From NCBI RefSeq assembly GCF_900119185.1, contig NZ_FPJE01000022.1:1-64000 (forward strand): a DNA stretch of 64,000 nt. The letters are read 5' to 3'. The position numbers were made by a program, and so were the translations under genes. Shown here in pieces: positions 1 through 8,595 of the stretch. Numbering within the stretch: position 1 is the first letter of the stretch; every line of letters begins with the position of its first letter. This DNA comes from Sinomicrobium oceani (GTDB lineage Bacteria > Bacteroidota > Bacteroidia > Flavobacteriales > Flavobacteriaceae). The notes under the pieces are model-generated. The model saw nothing but the letters and a program-made list of their open reading frames with translations. It was not told where the DNA came from and ran no database searches.

Positions 1-125
1 TAAACAGAAGTACCAATGCCTCAGCAGAATCCTTTAATGCCAAAATAAAAGCCTTTAGAGCACAATTTAGAGGGGTGAAGAATACTGAGTTTTTCCTATT
101 TAGATTATCCAGAATTTTTGCGTAG
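1..125 (+). pseudogene. C-terminal fragment of an IS transposase (cut by window edge)
   Basis: The frame starting at base 3 reads 40 codons to a TAG at 123-125. The peptide (NRSTNASAESFNAKIKAF, then RAQFRGVKNTEFFLFRLS) resembles the C-terminus of DDE transposases common in Bacteroidota insertion sequences (ISAon1/ISL3-like); the N-A-x-x-E-S-F-N-A-K-I-K block looks like the region around the last catalytic Glu. The rest lies to the left of the window, so it cannot be said whether the element is intact. The sequence just after the stop (126-150) may include the right end of the element, but the other end is not visible. Confidence 0.7.
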
Positions 126-624
126 TCCACAACAAATGGGAATGATCCCGGATACTGCAAGGGGCGGTCAGAGAAGGCCATCCGGAATAAGGACAAAAAC
201 AAAAGCCATATCAGCGTATTTCGCGTTGACATGGCTTTCGGAAATCATTGTTCGGGTCTTTTTGTCCCCCGGTATTTTTCCGGGTTTGCAAACTCCTGTT
301 GCCTTTCCGCTCAATAATTTCTCCCGGGAAACAAACAGTCGAACTGTTATTGGTGTTTCCCTGGCATTTTTAAACGTCCTACTCGGATATACAATACTTT
401 TGTCCATCCTTCCGGCATAAGATTTTACTCTTAACTTTCTGTCAAACCCTTGTACTGTATATCACAGCAGTAGTTTTTCGAGACGTTGCTTAAAAATTAC
501 CTTTAGTACAAGAACCTTTTTGCATTCAAGGTCGTATAAAAGTACAAAAATAAAAGAAGAAAAAAAAGAAAACAGGGAGTTAAAAATCAACAGTTTATGA
601 ACTGTACTTATTAACAATAGTTCA
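126..624. other. Gene-free stretch after the transposase
   Basis: No convincing gene. Short open frames exist on both strands (118-420 plus, 168-407 minus) but neither shows a recognisable domain, a signal peptide or a plausible start context, and they overlap each other. An inverted repeat with 8-bp arms (TATGAACT at 596-603, AGTTCATA at 619-626) sits just beyond the rplS terminator. The stretch may be insertion-sequence end plus decayed flanking DNA. Confidence 0.4.
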
Positions 625-653
625 TAAAAAAAGGCCATCCTGGGATGACCTTT
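625..653 (-). terminator. Rho-independent terminator of rplS
   Basis: Read on the minus strand, the stem AGGTCATCC / GGATGGCCT (one G-U pair) closes a two-base CA turn and is followed by a run of seven T. It lies about 20 bases past the rplS stop. Confidence 0.8.
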
Positions 654-674
654 AATACTTTCGGTAAGGGTAAA

Positions 675-1025
675 TTAGCCTCGGATCTCTTTAATCCTTG
701 CTTTCTTACCACGAAGACCTCTGAAGTAGAATATACGTGCTCTTCGTACTTTACCTTTTTTGTTTACTTCAACTTTCTGAAGGGCAGGCATATTGACAGG
801 AAAAATACGTTCTACACCTACAGTACCGGACATTTTACGGATAGTAAAGGTTTCGGAAGCACCGCTACCTCTTCTTTGAATAACTACTCCTTTAAAAAAC
901 TGCGTACGGGTTTTTTCACCTTCTTTAATTTCATAATACACAGTAATCGTGTCTCCGGCTGAGAATTCCGGGAAATCTTTTGTTGTAACAAATTCGTCCT
1001 GGACAAATTTTACCAGATCTTCCAT
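675..1025 (-). CDS. rplS: 50S ribosomal protein bL19
   Basis: Ribosomal protein L19 of the large subunit, located at the 30S-50S interface. The 116-residue product beginning MEDLVKFVQDEF shows the whole family pattern: DTITVYYEIKEGEKTR, FKGVVIQRRGSG and the C-terminal RARIFYFRGLRGKKARIKE. An open frame extends 27 codons further upstream, to 1106, but that part does not look like L19 and overlaps the predicted promoter and leader, so the start at 1025 is preferred; it also gives the normal length of about 115-120 residues. The gene follows the efflux fusion-protein gene on the same strand but has its own promoter and terminator, so it is probably a single-gene unit. Confidence 0.96.
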   Translation of the reverse strand: MEDLVKFVQDEFVTTKDFPEFSAGDTITVYYEIKEGEKTRTQFFKGVVIQRRGSGASETFTIRKMSGTVGVERIFPVNMPALQKVEVNKKGKVRRARIFYFRGLRGKKARIKEIRG

Positions 1026-1098
1026 GGTTATATTTTTTATAAAAAACGGTTTCTTCAAAGCAACATTCACGTCTCTCGCCAGAGGTTGATTTGAAATC
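1026..1098 (-). ncRNA. Structured 5' leader of rplS (candidate autoregulatory element)
   Basis: Between the predicted transcription start (about 1098) and the rplS start codon, the minus strand holds CAAC, then CTCT-GGCG-AGAG, then ACGTGAAT, then GTTG: a four-base-pair stem with a GGCG loop, enclosed by a second four-base-pair stem with a one-sided bulge. Ribosomal protein genes are often controlled by leaders that bind their own product. That this one does so is inference from position and fold only. Confidence 0.4.
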
Positions 1099-1103
1099 GG
1101 CTG

Positions 1104-1134
1104 CAAATATAGATAATTATTTTAATAGAAACAA
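1104..1134 (-). promoter_or_regulatory. Promoter of rplS
   Basis: On the minus strand TATATTTG (1104-1111) matches the Bacteroidota -7 consensus TAnnTTTG, with TTG (1132-1134) 20 bases upstream, the usual -33 spacing. It puts transcription start near 1098, downstream of the long-frame ATG at 1106. Confidence 0.7.
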
Positions 1135-1146
1135 TGCCGGTTTTAT

Positions 1147-2259
1147 TTATTTGATAACCGGATACCCTTCTACATCGGCCTGGTTTCTAAACTCTTCACT
1201 TGCCCGTAAGATCAACGTATCTTTTTGATGAAGCTCTCCGAAAACCTCTGTTTTTCCGTTCCCGTTACCTCCGACGGCCACCGGGACCCAGATTATTTTT
1301 CCGTCGGTAAGTTTCACGACATACATACCTTCGGTAGAATTCAGGACTGCGGAAGACGGGACTACGAAAGATCCCGGTCTCGATTTGACGGGAATGGATA
1401 CCTCGGCCACCATGCCGGGGAGGAGTAGGTTCCCGTGATTTTCGACATCCATTTCCGATCGCTGGGAGCGCAGACGGTTATCGAGTGCACCGGCAAGCCG
1501 GGAGACTTTAGCTTCGAAATGAAGGTTAGGCAGGGATTTAACGGTAAACGATATGGTGCTTTGTGGCGAAAGGTAACTGATGTACCCTTCGGGAACATTG
1601 ACGACCAGGCGAAGGTTTTTCTGTTCGTGTAAGGTAAATATGGGTTGCTCGGAACCTCTTCCGGAAGGCCCTACATACGCGCCCGGGCTTACATTGCGTG
1701 CGGTAATAACCCCGTCGAACGGAGCTTTGATCTGCAGGTAATCCCGGTTGACGATAATCTCTCGGTGATTGGCCCTGGCGGCTTCCAGTTGTGCGAGATC
1801 CGATTCCTGTTGTGCAAATGCGATATCCAGATCGTTGCGGGAAACTGTTCCGGGGGTTTTACTGGTTTCCAGCAACCGGTTATATGTGGCTTTGCTGGAG
1901 ATGTACACAGCTTCGCGCGACTTGAGGCGCGATTCGGCTGCTGCCAGTTGCGAATTGATCTCCGGGGCTTCGAGTACAGCCAGTAATTGCCCGGTTTTTA
2001 CCTCATTGCCGATATCGACTTTCAGGGTTTTGATAAAGCTGTTGACCTTGGCATAGAGATCCACCTCCTGGTAGGCCCTGAGTTCTCCGGGAATGCGTAT
2101 GGTGGAAGACAAACTGTCGGGCGACAGCAGAAATGCTTCGGGACCATCTGCGGAAGTGGTCTCCTTCCCGTTGTTTTTATCGGTATCTCCGTGTCCGCAT
2201 GCTTGCAGAATAAGCATGAGGCACAGCGTGATGAGAAAAGAATGATGGGTACGTTTCAT
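1147..2259 (-). CDS. RND efflux periplasmic adaptor (membrane fusion lipoprotein)
   Basis: Membrane fusion subunit that links the inner-membrane RND permease to the outer-membrane TolC-like channel. The product (370 residues from the MKRTHHSF start) opens with a lipoprotein signal ending in LQAC, so it is probably lipid-anchored. It then shows a lipoyl/barrel-sandwich half (ELRAYQEVDLYAKV, VGQ-type GNEVKTGQLLAVLEAPE), a coiled-coil hairpin, the second half (IKAPFDGVITARNVSPGAYVG) and beta-barrel plus membrane-proximal domains. The frame is open 17 codons further upstream to 2310, but the lipoprotein signal fixes the start at 2259. It is last of three genes (channel, permease, adaptor) on the minus strand. 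Substrate cannot be read from the sequence. Confidence 0.9.
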   Translation of the reverse strand: MKRTHHSFLITLCLMLILQACGHGDTDKNNGKETTSADGPEAFLLSPDSLSSTIRIPGELRAYQEVDLYAKVNSFIKTLKVDIGNEVKTGQLLAVLEAPEINSQLAAAESRLKSREAVYISSKATYNRLLETSKTPGTVSRNDLDIAFAQQESDLAQLEAARANHREIIVNRDYLQIKAPFDGVITARNVSPGAYVGPSGRGSEQPIFTLHEQKNLRLVVNVPEGYISYLSPQSTISFTVKSLPNLHFEAKVSRLAGALDNRLRSQRSEMDVENHGNLLLPGMVAEVSIPVKSRPGSFVVPSSAVLNSTEGMYVVKLTDGKIIWVPVAVGGNGNGKTEVFGELHQKDTLILRASEEFRNQADVEGYPVIK

Positions 2260-2319
2260 AGTGTAACGAATAAAGAAAAAACGTGATATTTTATGATATG
2301 GATACTGCATGTTGCGGTG

Positions 2320-5300
2320 TTATTTGGAGAGTTTTGTATAGTGGATACTCGCTTCGTCTTCGGGATCGAGCGAAGGGCTTTGTGTGGAGGCTTTGCCTTG
2401 TCCCCAGGCAAAGGCCAGCGGCAACACGAGCAACGCTGCGAAGGTAGAGGCTGCCAACCCGCCGATTACGGCTCTTCCCAGGGGAGAAGACTGATCTCCC
2501 GCCTCACCGATCCCGATAGCCATGGGGATCATCCCTACGACCATGGCCAGGGCCGTCATGAGTATGGGGCGCAGCCGCAGGGCTGCAGCCTGTTTTGCCG
2601 CAGCGAAAGCATCGCCCGACTCCATACGGATCTGTTCGGCATTGGTTATCAGTAAAACAGCATTGGAAATGGATACCCCCACAGACATGATAATCCCCAT
2701 ATAAGACTGCAGGTTCAGTGTAGATCCGCAAAGCATGAGCAATACCAGCGATCCCAGGAGTACGGCAGGGACCGTAGCCAGTACGATGGCCGATACGCGG
2801 AACGACTGAAAGTTGGCCGCAAGCATAAGGAATATGACCACAACGGCTACGAGAAGGCCGCTTTCGAGACTACTCATTGTTTCCTCCATGGTGTCACTCA
2901 TCCCGATGAGATCTACCTGGAGCCCCCGGGGAAGTTCGCCCATGGAAGCAATGGCTTTTTTTACATCTTCTGCAGCACTGGCAAGGTCTTTATGATCTGT
3001 ATTTGCTGTTACGGTAAGTGTTGGCATTGCCCCGAGATTATCCGTTTCGCCATAACTATGTCCTTCGGACAGCGTGGCTATATCGCCCAGCACGGGCCTG
3101 GAGGCATTTTGTTTTAGGGGAATCTCCAGGATTTGTTGCTGATCTGTCATCTTGTTCTCCGGAACCTGCACCTGTACGCTGTAGCTGTACCCGGCTTTTT
3201 CGTCGATCCAGACGTTTTTTTCCGTAAAGCGCGAGGATGATGTGGATGCGATCAGGGAACGGGAAACATCGTTGATATCTACCCCGAGCTGTGCAGCCCT
3301 TACGCGGTCTATATTAATGCGAATGGCGGGGTAATTGATGGATTGCCCGATCTGAACATCACGCAGGTAGTCGATCTTTTTGAGAGTTTCCACCATTTTT
3401 TTCGCATATCGTTCGTTAAGTCTTTTGTTCCTTCCGGAAAATCGAACTTCAATAGGAGTAGGTGAACCCTGGCTCAGTATCTTATCGGTAAGTTCGATGG
3501 GTTCGAAGGAGAGTGTCATTTCCGGGGTAACCTTGCCTGCCATTTCCCGTATACGGTCTTTAAGAAGGTCCATGTCTTCATGGGCGCCTTCCTTAAGGGC
3601 TACCTGGAGAACAGACTCATGCGGACCTGCCACCCAGAGAAAAATGGGGCTTATGGAAAATAATTGCGGATGAAGCCCTACGTAGGCCGAGGTGATCGCC
3701 ACATGCTCTTTGCCGACGAGATCTTCGATACCCTTTATCAGTTTTATGGTTTCCTTTTCATTGCGTTCTATACGGGTGCCGTCGGGCATACGTAATCTCA
3801 CCTGAAACTGACTCCCGTTGACTTTTGGAAGTACATCACGGCCAATACTATTAAGGAGGAGGAAAGCGAGCAAACCGATGATGATCACATATCCGCTGAC
3901 AATGACCTTGCGATAAGGAAGCATACGCTCTATAAAACGCAGATAGCGCATCCGGAAACGTTCGAAACGGCTGATGCGGCCATCCCGGTTACTGTCTTCG
4001 CGCTGTACCAGTTCGGCTTTCTGGTTCCAGGTATTGGATTCTCCTTCCGCATTGAGACCGGCCAGGGTATACGCTTCCGTATCCGTGAGCTCCTCACCAC
4101 CGGGATGGTAATGGTGCTTTACTTTCATCAGCCAGTTGGCCATGATCGGAACGAAGGTCTGGGCCAGGAAATACGATATGATCATACTGAAACCGATGGC
4201 CAGTGCCAGCGGCAGGAAGAGCGACCCGGGGATACCTCCCATGGTAAATGCGGGGGCAAACACAGCAAGAATACACAACAGGATAAGTAGTTTCGGGAAG
4301 GCGATCTCTTTACAGGCGTCCCAGATAGCCAGCGCCTTGGGTTTCCCCATGTCCAGATGCTGGTGAATATTTTCTATGGTTACCGTACTCTCATCAACCA
4401 GGATCCCTATGGCCAATGCAAGGCCGCTCAGGGTCATGATATTAATCGTCTGTCCGAAAAGATTCAGGAAGAGAATGGCAGAGATCACGGATGCCGGTAT
4501 GGTCAGGATAACGATAAGCGCACCCCGGATATCTCCGAGGAACAGCAATACCATAAGTCCGGTGAGAACAGCACCGATAACACCTTCGTGCAGCAGGCTC
4601 TCCACAGAATTCATCACATAGGCAGACTGATCAAATTCATAACTGAGATGTACGTCTTCGGGCAGTTGCTGTTGTATGCGGGGAATAGCCTTTTTGAGGT
4701 TTTGTGTGACTTCCCACGTAGAGGCATCCGCACTTTTGGCAATACTGAGGTATACCGATCTGCGTCCGTTTACCAGGGCGTACCCGGAAGTGACATCCGC
4801 ACCGTCTTCGACCGTAGCCACATCCCTGAGATAGATATTGCCGACACTACCCTTGAACAGCGGAATGTCTTCGAAATCTCTGATGGAACGTATGGTGGTA
4901 TTGGCCGGGGTGATATAGTTTTTATCTCCTATCCGGACATTACCGGAAGGGGCGGTCTGATTGTTCAGGCGTAATGCCTGTACGAGCTGGTCGGGCGTCA
5001 TGTTTTGCCGGCGGAGCAGTTCCGGATCGGCTTTAATTACTACAGTTCTGACATTCCCTCCGAAAGGAGGCGAAGAAACCAGACCGGGAATAGCGGTGAA
5101 AGTAGATCTGACGTAAATATTGGCCATATCCAGCAGCTCGTTATTGCTCCGTTGTTCACTGCTCAGCACCAGCTGTCCTACAGGTAGCGTGGAAGCATCA
5201 AAACGGATGATAAACGGCGGGTTGGAGCCGGGCGGAAAAGCAGCCTGGATACGGTTGGAGAAGGCACTGACTTCGGCGGCGGCCTGTGCCATGTCGGTAC

Positions 5301-5592
5301 CGGGATAGAAATTGATCTTCATCAGGGTGAGTCCCTGGATATTTTTTGTTTCAATACTCTTTACCCCGTTGACGAAGAGAAAGATGTTGATGTAGCTTTT
5401 GGCGAAAAAGGATTCCATCTGCTCCGGTGTATATCCTCCGAACGGATGAGAGACGTAGATCACCGGCATATCGAGTTTCGGGAATATATCTATTTTAATA
5501 TCGTTGACCGCTTTGATCCCGAAAAAGAAAAGCGTAATGACCAGAACGAGAATGGTAATCGGTTTTCGTAAGGCGAAACGTATCAGATTCAT
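2320..5592 (-). CDS. RND family efflux permease (AcrB/HAE1-like)
   Basis: Proton-driven inner-membrane exporter, 1090 residues, the family's full length. Membrane segment 1 is near residues 10-30 (MNLIRFALRKPITILVLVITL), and the large periplasmic porter loops and duplicated twelve-helix plan are evident. The helix-4 relay motif reads GILVDESTVTIEN, with Asp-Glu where drug exporters usually have Asp-Asp. The segment before helix 7 carries an insertion with the EF-hand-like loop DSNRDGRISRFE (about residues 533-544), which is unusual for RND pumps. The adaptor gene begins about 60 bases downstream (longest frame 10 bases) and the TolC-like gene ends 21 bases upstream, so the three form one operon. 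Whether it exports drugs, metals or other compounds is open; it lacks the MVDAAIVMVEN form typical of CusA metal pumps. Confidence 0.93.
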   Translation of the reverse strand: MNLIRFALRKPITILVLVITLFFFGIKAVNDIKIDIFPKLDMPVIYVSHPFGGYTPEQMESFFAKSYINIFLFVNGVKSIETKNIQGLTLMKINFYPGTDMAQAAAEVSAFSNRIQAAFPPGSNPPFIIRFDASTLPVGQLVLSSEQRSNNELLDMANIYVRSTFTAIPGLVSSPPFGGNVRTVVIKADPELLRRQNMTPDQLVQALRLNNQTAPSGNVRIGDKNYITPANTTIRSIRDFEDIPLFKGSVGNIYLRDVATVEDGADVTSGYALVNGRRSVYLSIAKSADASTWEVTQNLKKAIPRIQQQLPEDVHLSYEFDQSAYVMNSVESLLHEGVIGAVLTGLMVLLFLGDIRGALIVILTIPASVISAILFLNLFGQTINIMTLSGLALAIGILVDESTVTIENIHQHLDMGKPKALAIWDACKEIAFPKLLILLCILAVFAPAFTMGGIPGSLFLPLALAIGFSMIISYFLAQTFVPIMANWLMKVKHHYHPGGEELTDTEAYTLAGLNAEGESNTWNQKAELVQREDSNRDGRISRFERFRMRYLRFIERMLPYRKVIVSGYVIIIGLLAFLLLNSIGRDVLPKVNGSQFQVRLRMPDGTRIERNEKETIKLIKGIEDLVGKEHVAITSAYVGLHPQLFSISPIFLWVAGPHESVLQVALKEGAHEDMDLLKDRIREMAGKVTPEMTLSFEPIELTDKILSQGSPTPIEVRFSGRNKRLNERYAKKMVETLKKIDYLRDVQIGQSINYPAIRINIDRVRAAQLGVDINDVSRSLIASTSSSRFTEKNVWIDEKAGYSYSVQVQVPENKMTDQQQILEIPLKQNASRPVLGDIATLSEGHSYGETDNLGAMPTLTVTANTDHKDLASAAEDVKKAIASMGELPRGLQVDLIGMSDTMEETMSSLESGLLVAVVVIFLMLAANFQSFRVSAIVLATVPAVLLGSLVLLMLCGSTLNLQSYMGIIMSVGVSISNAVLLITNAEQIRMESGDAFAAAKQAAALRLRPILMTALAMVVGMIPMAIGIGEAGDQSSPLGRAVIGGLAASTFAALLVLPLAFAWGQGKASTQSPSLDPEDEASIHYTKLSK

Positions 5593-5613
5593 GTTTTTTT
5601 TTGATATAGGTGG

Positions 5614-7020
5614 TTATAACTGGTCTTCGAACAAACTGAAATCTCCTGTGGCTGCAGCTTTCAGTAACAGGGCCTGCCAGACATTGTTGTAAGCGATATC
5701 CCTGTCGGTTTCAGCACGTACAAGGGCATACAGGGCCTGGGTGACCGTATTGAGGTCGGTCAGCCCGTTTTCGTACAACACGGTCTGGCGGTGATAGGCC
5801 TGTTGGGCGGCATCGACCTGTACGGGGGCTTCCCGGTAGTTGTCCAGTGCATTGCCGATCTTTTGTTCCGCATAGTTCAGTTGCGCTTCAATTTCCTGTT
5901 CACTGCGTTTGTATTCTTCCCGAAAGGCCTGACTGATATATTTCTGGGCTTTTACCCGTTGCGATCCCCGGAAGGGTTCCGTAATATTCCAGTTGATCCC
6001 GATACCGAGGAGATAATTACTTCTGTTGGGTTCTATGCCGTCCCAGTAGTTTTGGGTAAAGTTTCCCGTGGTAGCATAATCATGAAAAAAACCCGAACCT
6101 CTGGTTTGTATAACACCGACGAAGTTTACCGAAGGCAGTAATGAAGCTTTGAGAAATCGGGCACGGGCATCACTGTATGCTGCACGGCTTTCATACCATT
6201 GTAATACGGGATGTTCTGCATGTTTCAGGGGGGCTCCCTCAGGATTAAAAGTCATTGGAATCCTTGAAATAAAAAGGGTGTCAGGTTTAAAGTCGCGCGC
6301 AACGACCCCCATAAGAACAGCGAGGTTATTGCTTTGTTCCTGCCTGTAATCTATGGCTTTGGTCAGTGTGATTCTGGCGTTGGAATACGCGGCGTTGGCC
6401 TGGAGCGAATCAACTCCGGCAATGAGTCCGCTTTTGGTACGTGCTGCCACGATATTGCGAAAGGTTTCTGCGCGTTCCAGGTTTTTCTCGTAAGACAGCA
6501 TAAGCTGCTGGGCGGCTACAACCTGAAGATAAGCTGCTGCGACTTTTATTTTATGTCGGAAGATTTCCTGTATCCGGTCCCTGGAATCCCGCGCTGTGGC
6601 CGCGGCCGCGGTACGGTTTCGTTGCCGGGCTTTACCGAAGGCAAAGACTTCCCAGTTAAAACTCGCGAAGTACAGGGAACCGAAAGCTGCATTCCAGTTT
6701 TCTTCTTCGTAAACCGGACCGGAAGAGGCCAGTCCGGATCCTCCGAAACCGAAAGAAGGACCATAAAGCCCGTTTATGGTTCCGTAATCGTTACGGGCAC
6801 CGAGGTTTATGTCGGGAAGATAAGCCCTGTGTGCCTCTTTTTCCAGGCTTTGTGTGGCTTTCAGATAAGCATTTTTGGCTTTGATACTTCCGTAATTTTC
6901 TACAGCGAGGGAAACGGCTTCCCGCAAAGGCAGTATTTCCTGTGCAGAAACCGTGGAAAGCACGGAAAAGACCAGTAAAAGAACTAACTTTCCCTTGTCA
7001 GGGAGGTAAACGTTGTACAT
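5614..7020 (-). CDS. TolC-like outer membrane efflux channel
   Basis: Outer-membrane factor of the tripartite pump, 468 residues. A signal peptide (LVLLLVFSVLSTVSA, cleavage near residue 27) is followed by two repeats rich in long helices with the OEP-family pattern (LPLREAVSLAVENYGSIKAKN at the start, then YLQVVAAQQLMLSYEKNLERAE; second repeat near SQAFREEYKRSEQEIEAQLNYAEQ). It is first in the operon with the permease and adaptor. The 246-base gap to the sensor kinase upstream could carry the operon's own promoter, or the two-component genes may be co-transcribed with it. Confidence 0.9.
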   Translation of the reverse strand: MYNVYLPDKGKLVLLLVFSVLSTVSAQEILPLREAVSLAVENYGSIKAKNAYLKATQSLEKEAHRAYLPDINLGARNDYGTINGLYGPSFGFGGSGLASSGPVYEEENWNAAFGSLYFASFNWEVFAFGKARQRNRTAAAATARDSRDRIQEIFRHKIKVAAAYLQVVAAQQLMLSYEKNLERAETFRNIVAARTKSGLIAGVDSLQANAAYSNARITLTKAIDYRQEQSNNLAVLMGVVARDFKPDTLFISRIPMTFNPEGAPLKHAEHPVLQWYESRAAYSDARARFLKASLLPSVNFVGVIQTRGSGFFHDYATTGNFTQNYWDGIEPNRSNYLLGIGINWNITEPFRGSQRVKAQKYISQAFREEYKRSEQEIEAQLNYAEQKIGNALDNYREAPVQVDAAQQAYHRQTVLYENGLTDLNTVTQALYALVRAETDRDIAYNNVWQALLLKAAATGDFSLFEDQL

Positions 7021-7266
7021 TACGAATGATGATTAATATGGTTTTGGAACCGTAAATGAAAAACATCATTCTGAAGTAAATTTGAAGAACCTCGGGTCTG
7101 CAGGAATTTTTAGGGAATTACGGTTTTTTTATCGCAATTTTTGATGATTTTGAAACAAAACGAAAGCCCTTTTGCCGGATACATCGTCTCCTTTTTTTGT
7201 ACGATCTTCGGTAAGATATCTTTCGCAGCGGCATTAAAACCATAAGAACTTTCTGAGATTTTCAGA

Positions 7267-8595
7267 TCAGGAAACAGCTGCCGGAATATGCAGGTCTTCT
7301 TCCTGCTTTTCGGGAAGTGCTTCCTTGTTTTCTGTGTGTTTGTTGAAATATATACTAAGGGTGTGCCATCCTTTATTATAGGTGTATGTGACCGTGAAAT
7401 GATGTAACTGACATATTTGTTTCACGATAGAAAGCCCAAGGCCTATACCGGAATTGCACTGATCCCCTTTTTTAAAACGCATAAAGAGTTCTTCCGTGGG
7501 AATAGCCGGGGGTGTACCGGTGTTCTGCATGATCAGCCGGTCGCGGGTAAGCGATATTTTAATATGCCCGTTTTCGTTGTTATGCCTGATGGCATTACTG
7601 AAGAGGTTGGATAAGAGTATTTCGGCCAGAACCGGATGGATTTTAAGAGGTACCTGATCCGGAAATACCGTAGTGACCTGTAGTTTTTTGAGGGCCGTAC
7701 GCTCTTCGTAGGTGTGGAGTACTTCCTGGCAGGAAATTCTGAAATCGAGTAATTCGGAGGTGTCGAATTCGTGATTTTCCAGTTTGGTCAGGAAGAGCAG
7801 TGATCTGTTGATCAGGGAAAGTTTGTCTATAGCTTTGTACATTTCCTCAATGAGCCCGGCCTGGGATGCGTCGATCCTGGTTTCGGTCAGGAGTTCCATT
7901 TTGCTTCTCAGTACCGCAAGGGGAGTCTGTAATTCATGCGAGGCATTTTCACTGAATTCTTTTACGGAAGTATAGTCTTCTATAGCTTTATCGGTCATTT
8001 TCTCCAGGAATATGTTGAGTTCCCGAAATTCCTTCGTATTGGTATGTTGCAGTCGGAGTGGTGTTTTTTCTTTGATACTGAAGTGCTTGATGGCTTTCAT
8101 CGTATGGCGAAAAGGGGTAAAGATATACCGCGAAAGTATCCGGGCACACAACAGCAGGGACAGGATAACCAGTAACATTTTCCAGAATATGGAATGTAGC
8201 ATTCCGGATAGGATCTCATCGGCCTTGGTGACGTAGTCGTAGGACGATATCTGGTAATTTTGCCCGGCTATCTGGTAATAGGAGTTTACCCGGATGAGGC
8301 ATTCCTTTTTGCCGTTTTCATCAGTATGTTTGTAGCTTTCCTCTATTTGCACCCGGTTTTCAGGTAGCGGAGCGTTTATTTTCCGGATTAGGATAGGGCG
8401 TCCCTGGGTAAATTGGCTATCCGTATTTCCGGCTTTCAGAAGAACGGCTGCCTGGTCGTTAGCTGCGGTCATTCGGTTTATTTCGGCCTGATCCATGGCC
8501 TTTTTAATGTTGAGCAGTCCGATATACATGCTGATAGGGGTGATGAGCAGCACCACGCCGATAAACCACAGCGATATTTTATTGAGCAATTTCAT
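7267..8595 (-). CDS. Sensor histidine kinase (OmpR-partner type)
   Basis: Inner-membrane kinase of 442 residues. Two membrane segments (about 8-28 and 136-158) flank a periplasmic sensor domain of about 105 residues, followed by a dimerisation/phosphoacceptor domain with His220 (SHELQTPLAVLRS) and an ATPase domain with the N box (LFSNAIRHNNENG) and G box (GIGLGLSIVKQI). The start codon overlaps the end of the response regulator gene by 4 bases, which implies translational coupling. The pair lies directly upstream of the RND operon on the same strand, so control of the pump by this system is a reasonable inference. Confidence 0.93.
   Translation of the reverse strand: MKLLNKISLWFIGVVLLITPISMYIGLLNIKKAMDQAEINRMTAANDQAAVLLKAGNTDSQFTQGRPILIRKINAPLPENRVQIEESYKHTDENGKKECLIRVNSYYQIAGQNYQISSYDYVTKADEILSGMLHSIFWKMLLVILSLLLCARILSRYIFTPFRHTMKAIKHFSIKEKTPLRLQHTNTKEFRELNIFLEKMTDKAIEDYTSVKEFSENASHELQTPLAVLRSKMELLTETRIDASQAGLIEEMYKAIDKLSLINRSLLFLTKLENHEFDTSELLDFRISCQEVLHTYEERTALKKLQVTTVFPDQVPLKIHPVLAEILLSNLFSNAIRHNNENGHIKISLTRDRLIMQNTGTPPAIPTEELFMRFKKGDQCNSGIGLGLSIVKQICQLHHFTVTYTYNKGWHTLSIYFNKHTENKEALPEKQEEDLHIPAAVS

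Noticed and set aside
118-420. 100-codon open frame on the plus strand
   Set aside because: Overlaps the transposase end, no family features, and a competing minus-strand frame occupies the same bases.
1026-1106. N-terminal extension of L19 from an upstream ATG
   Set aside because: The extra 27 residues are not L19-like and the ATG lies upstream of the predicted transcription start.
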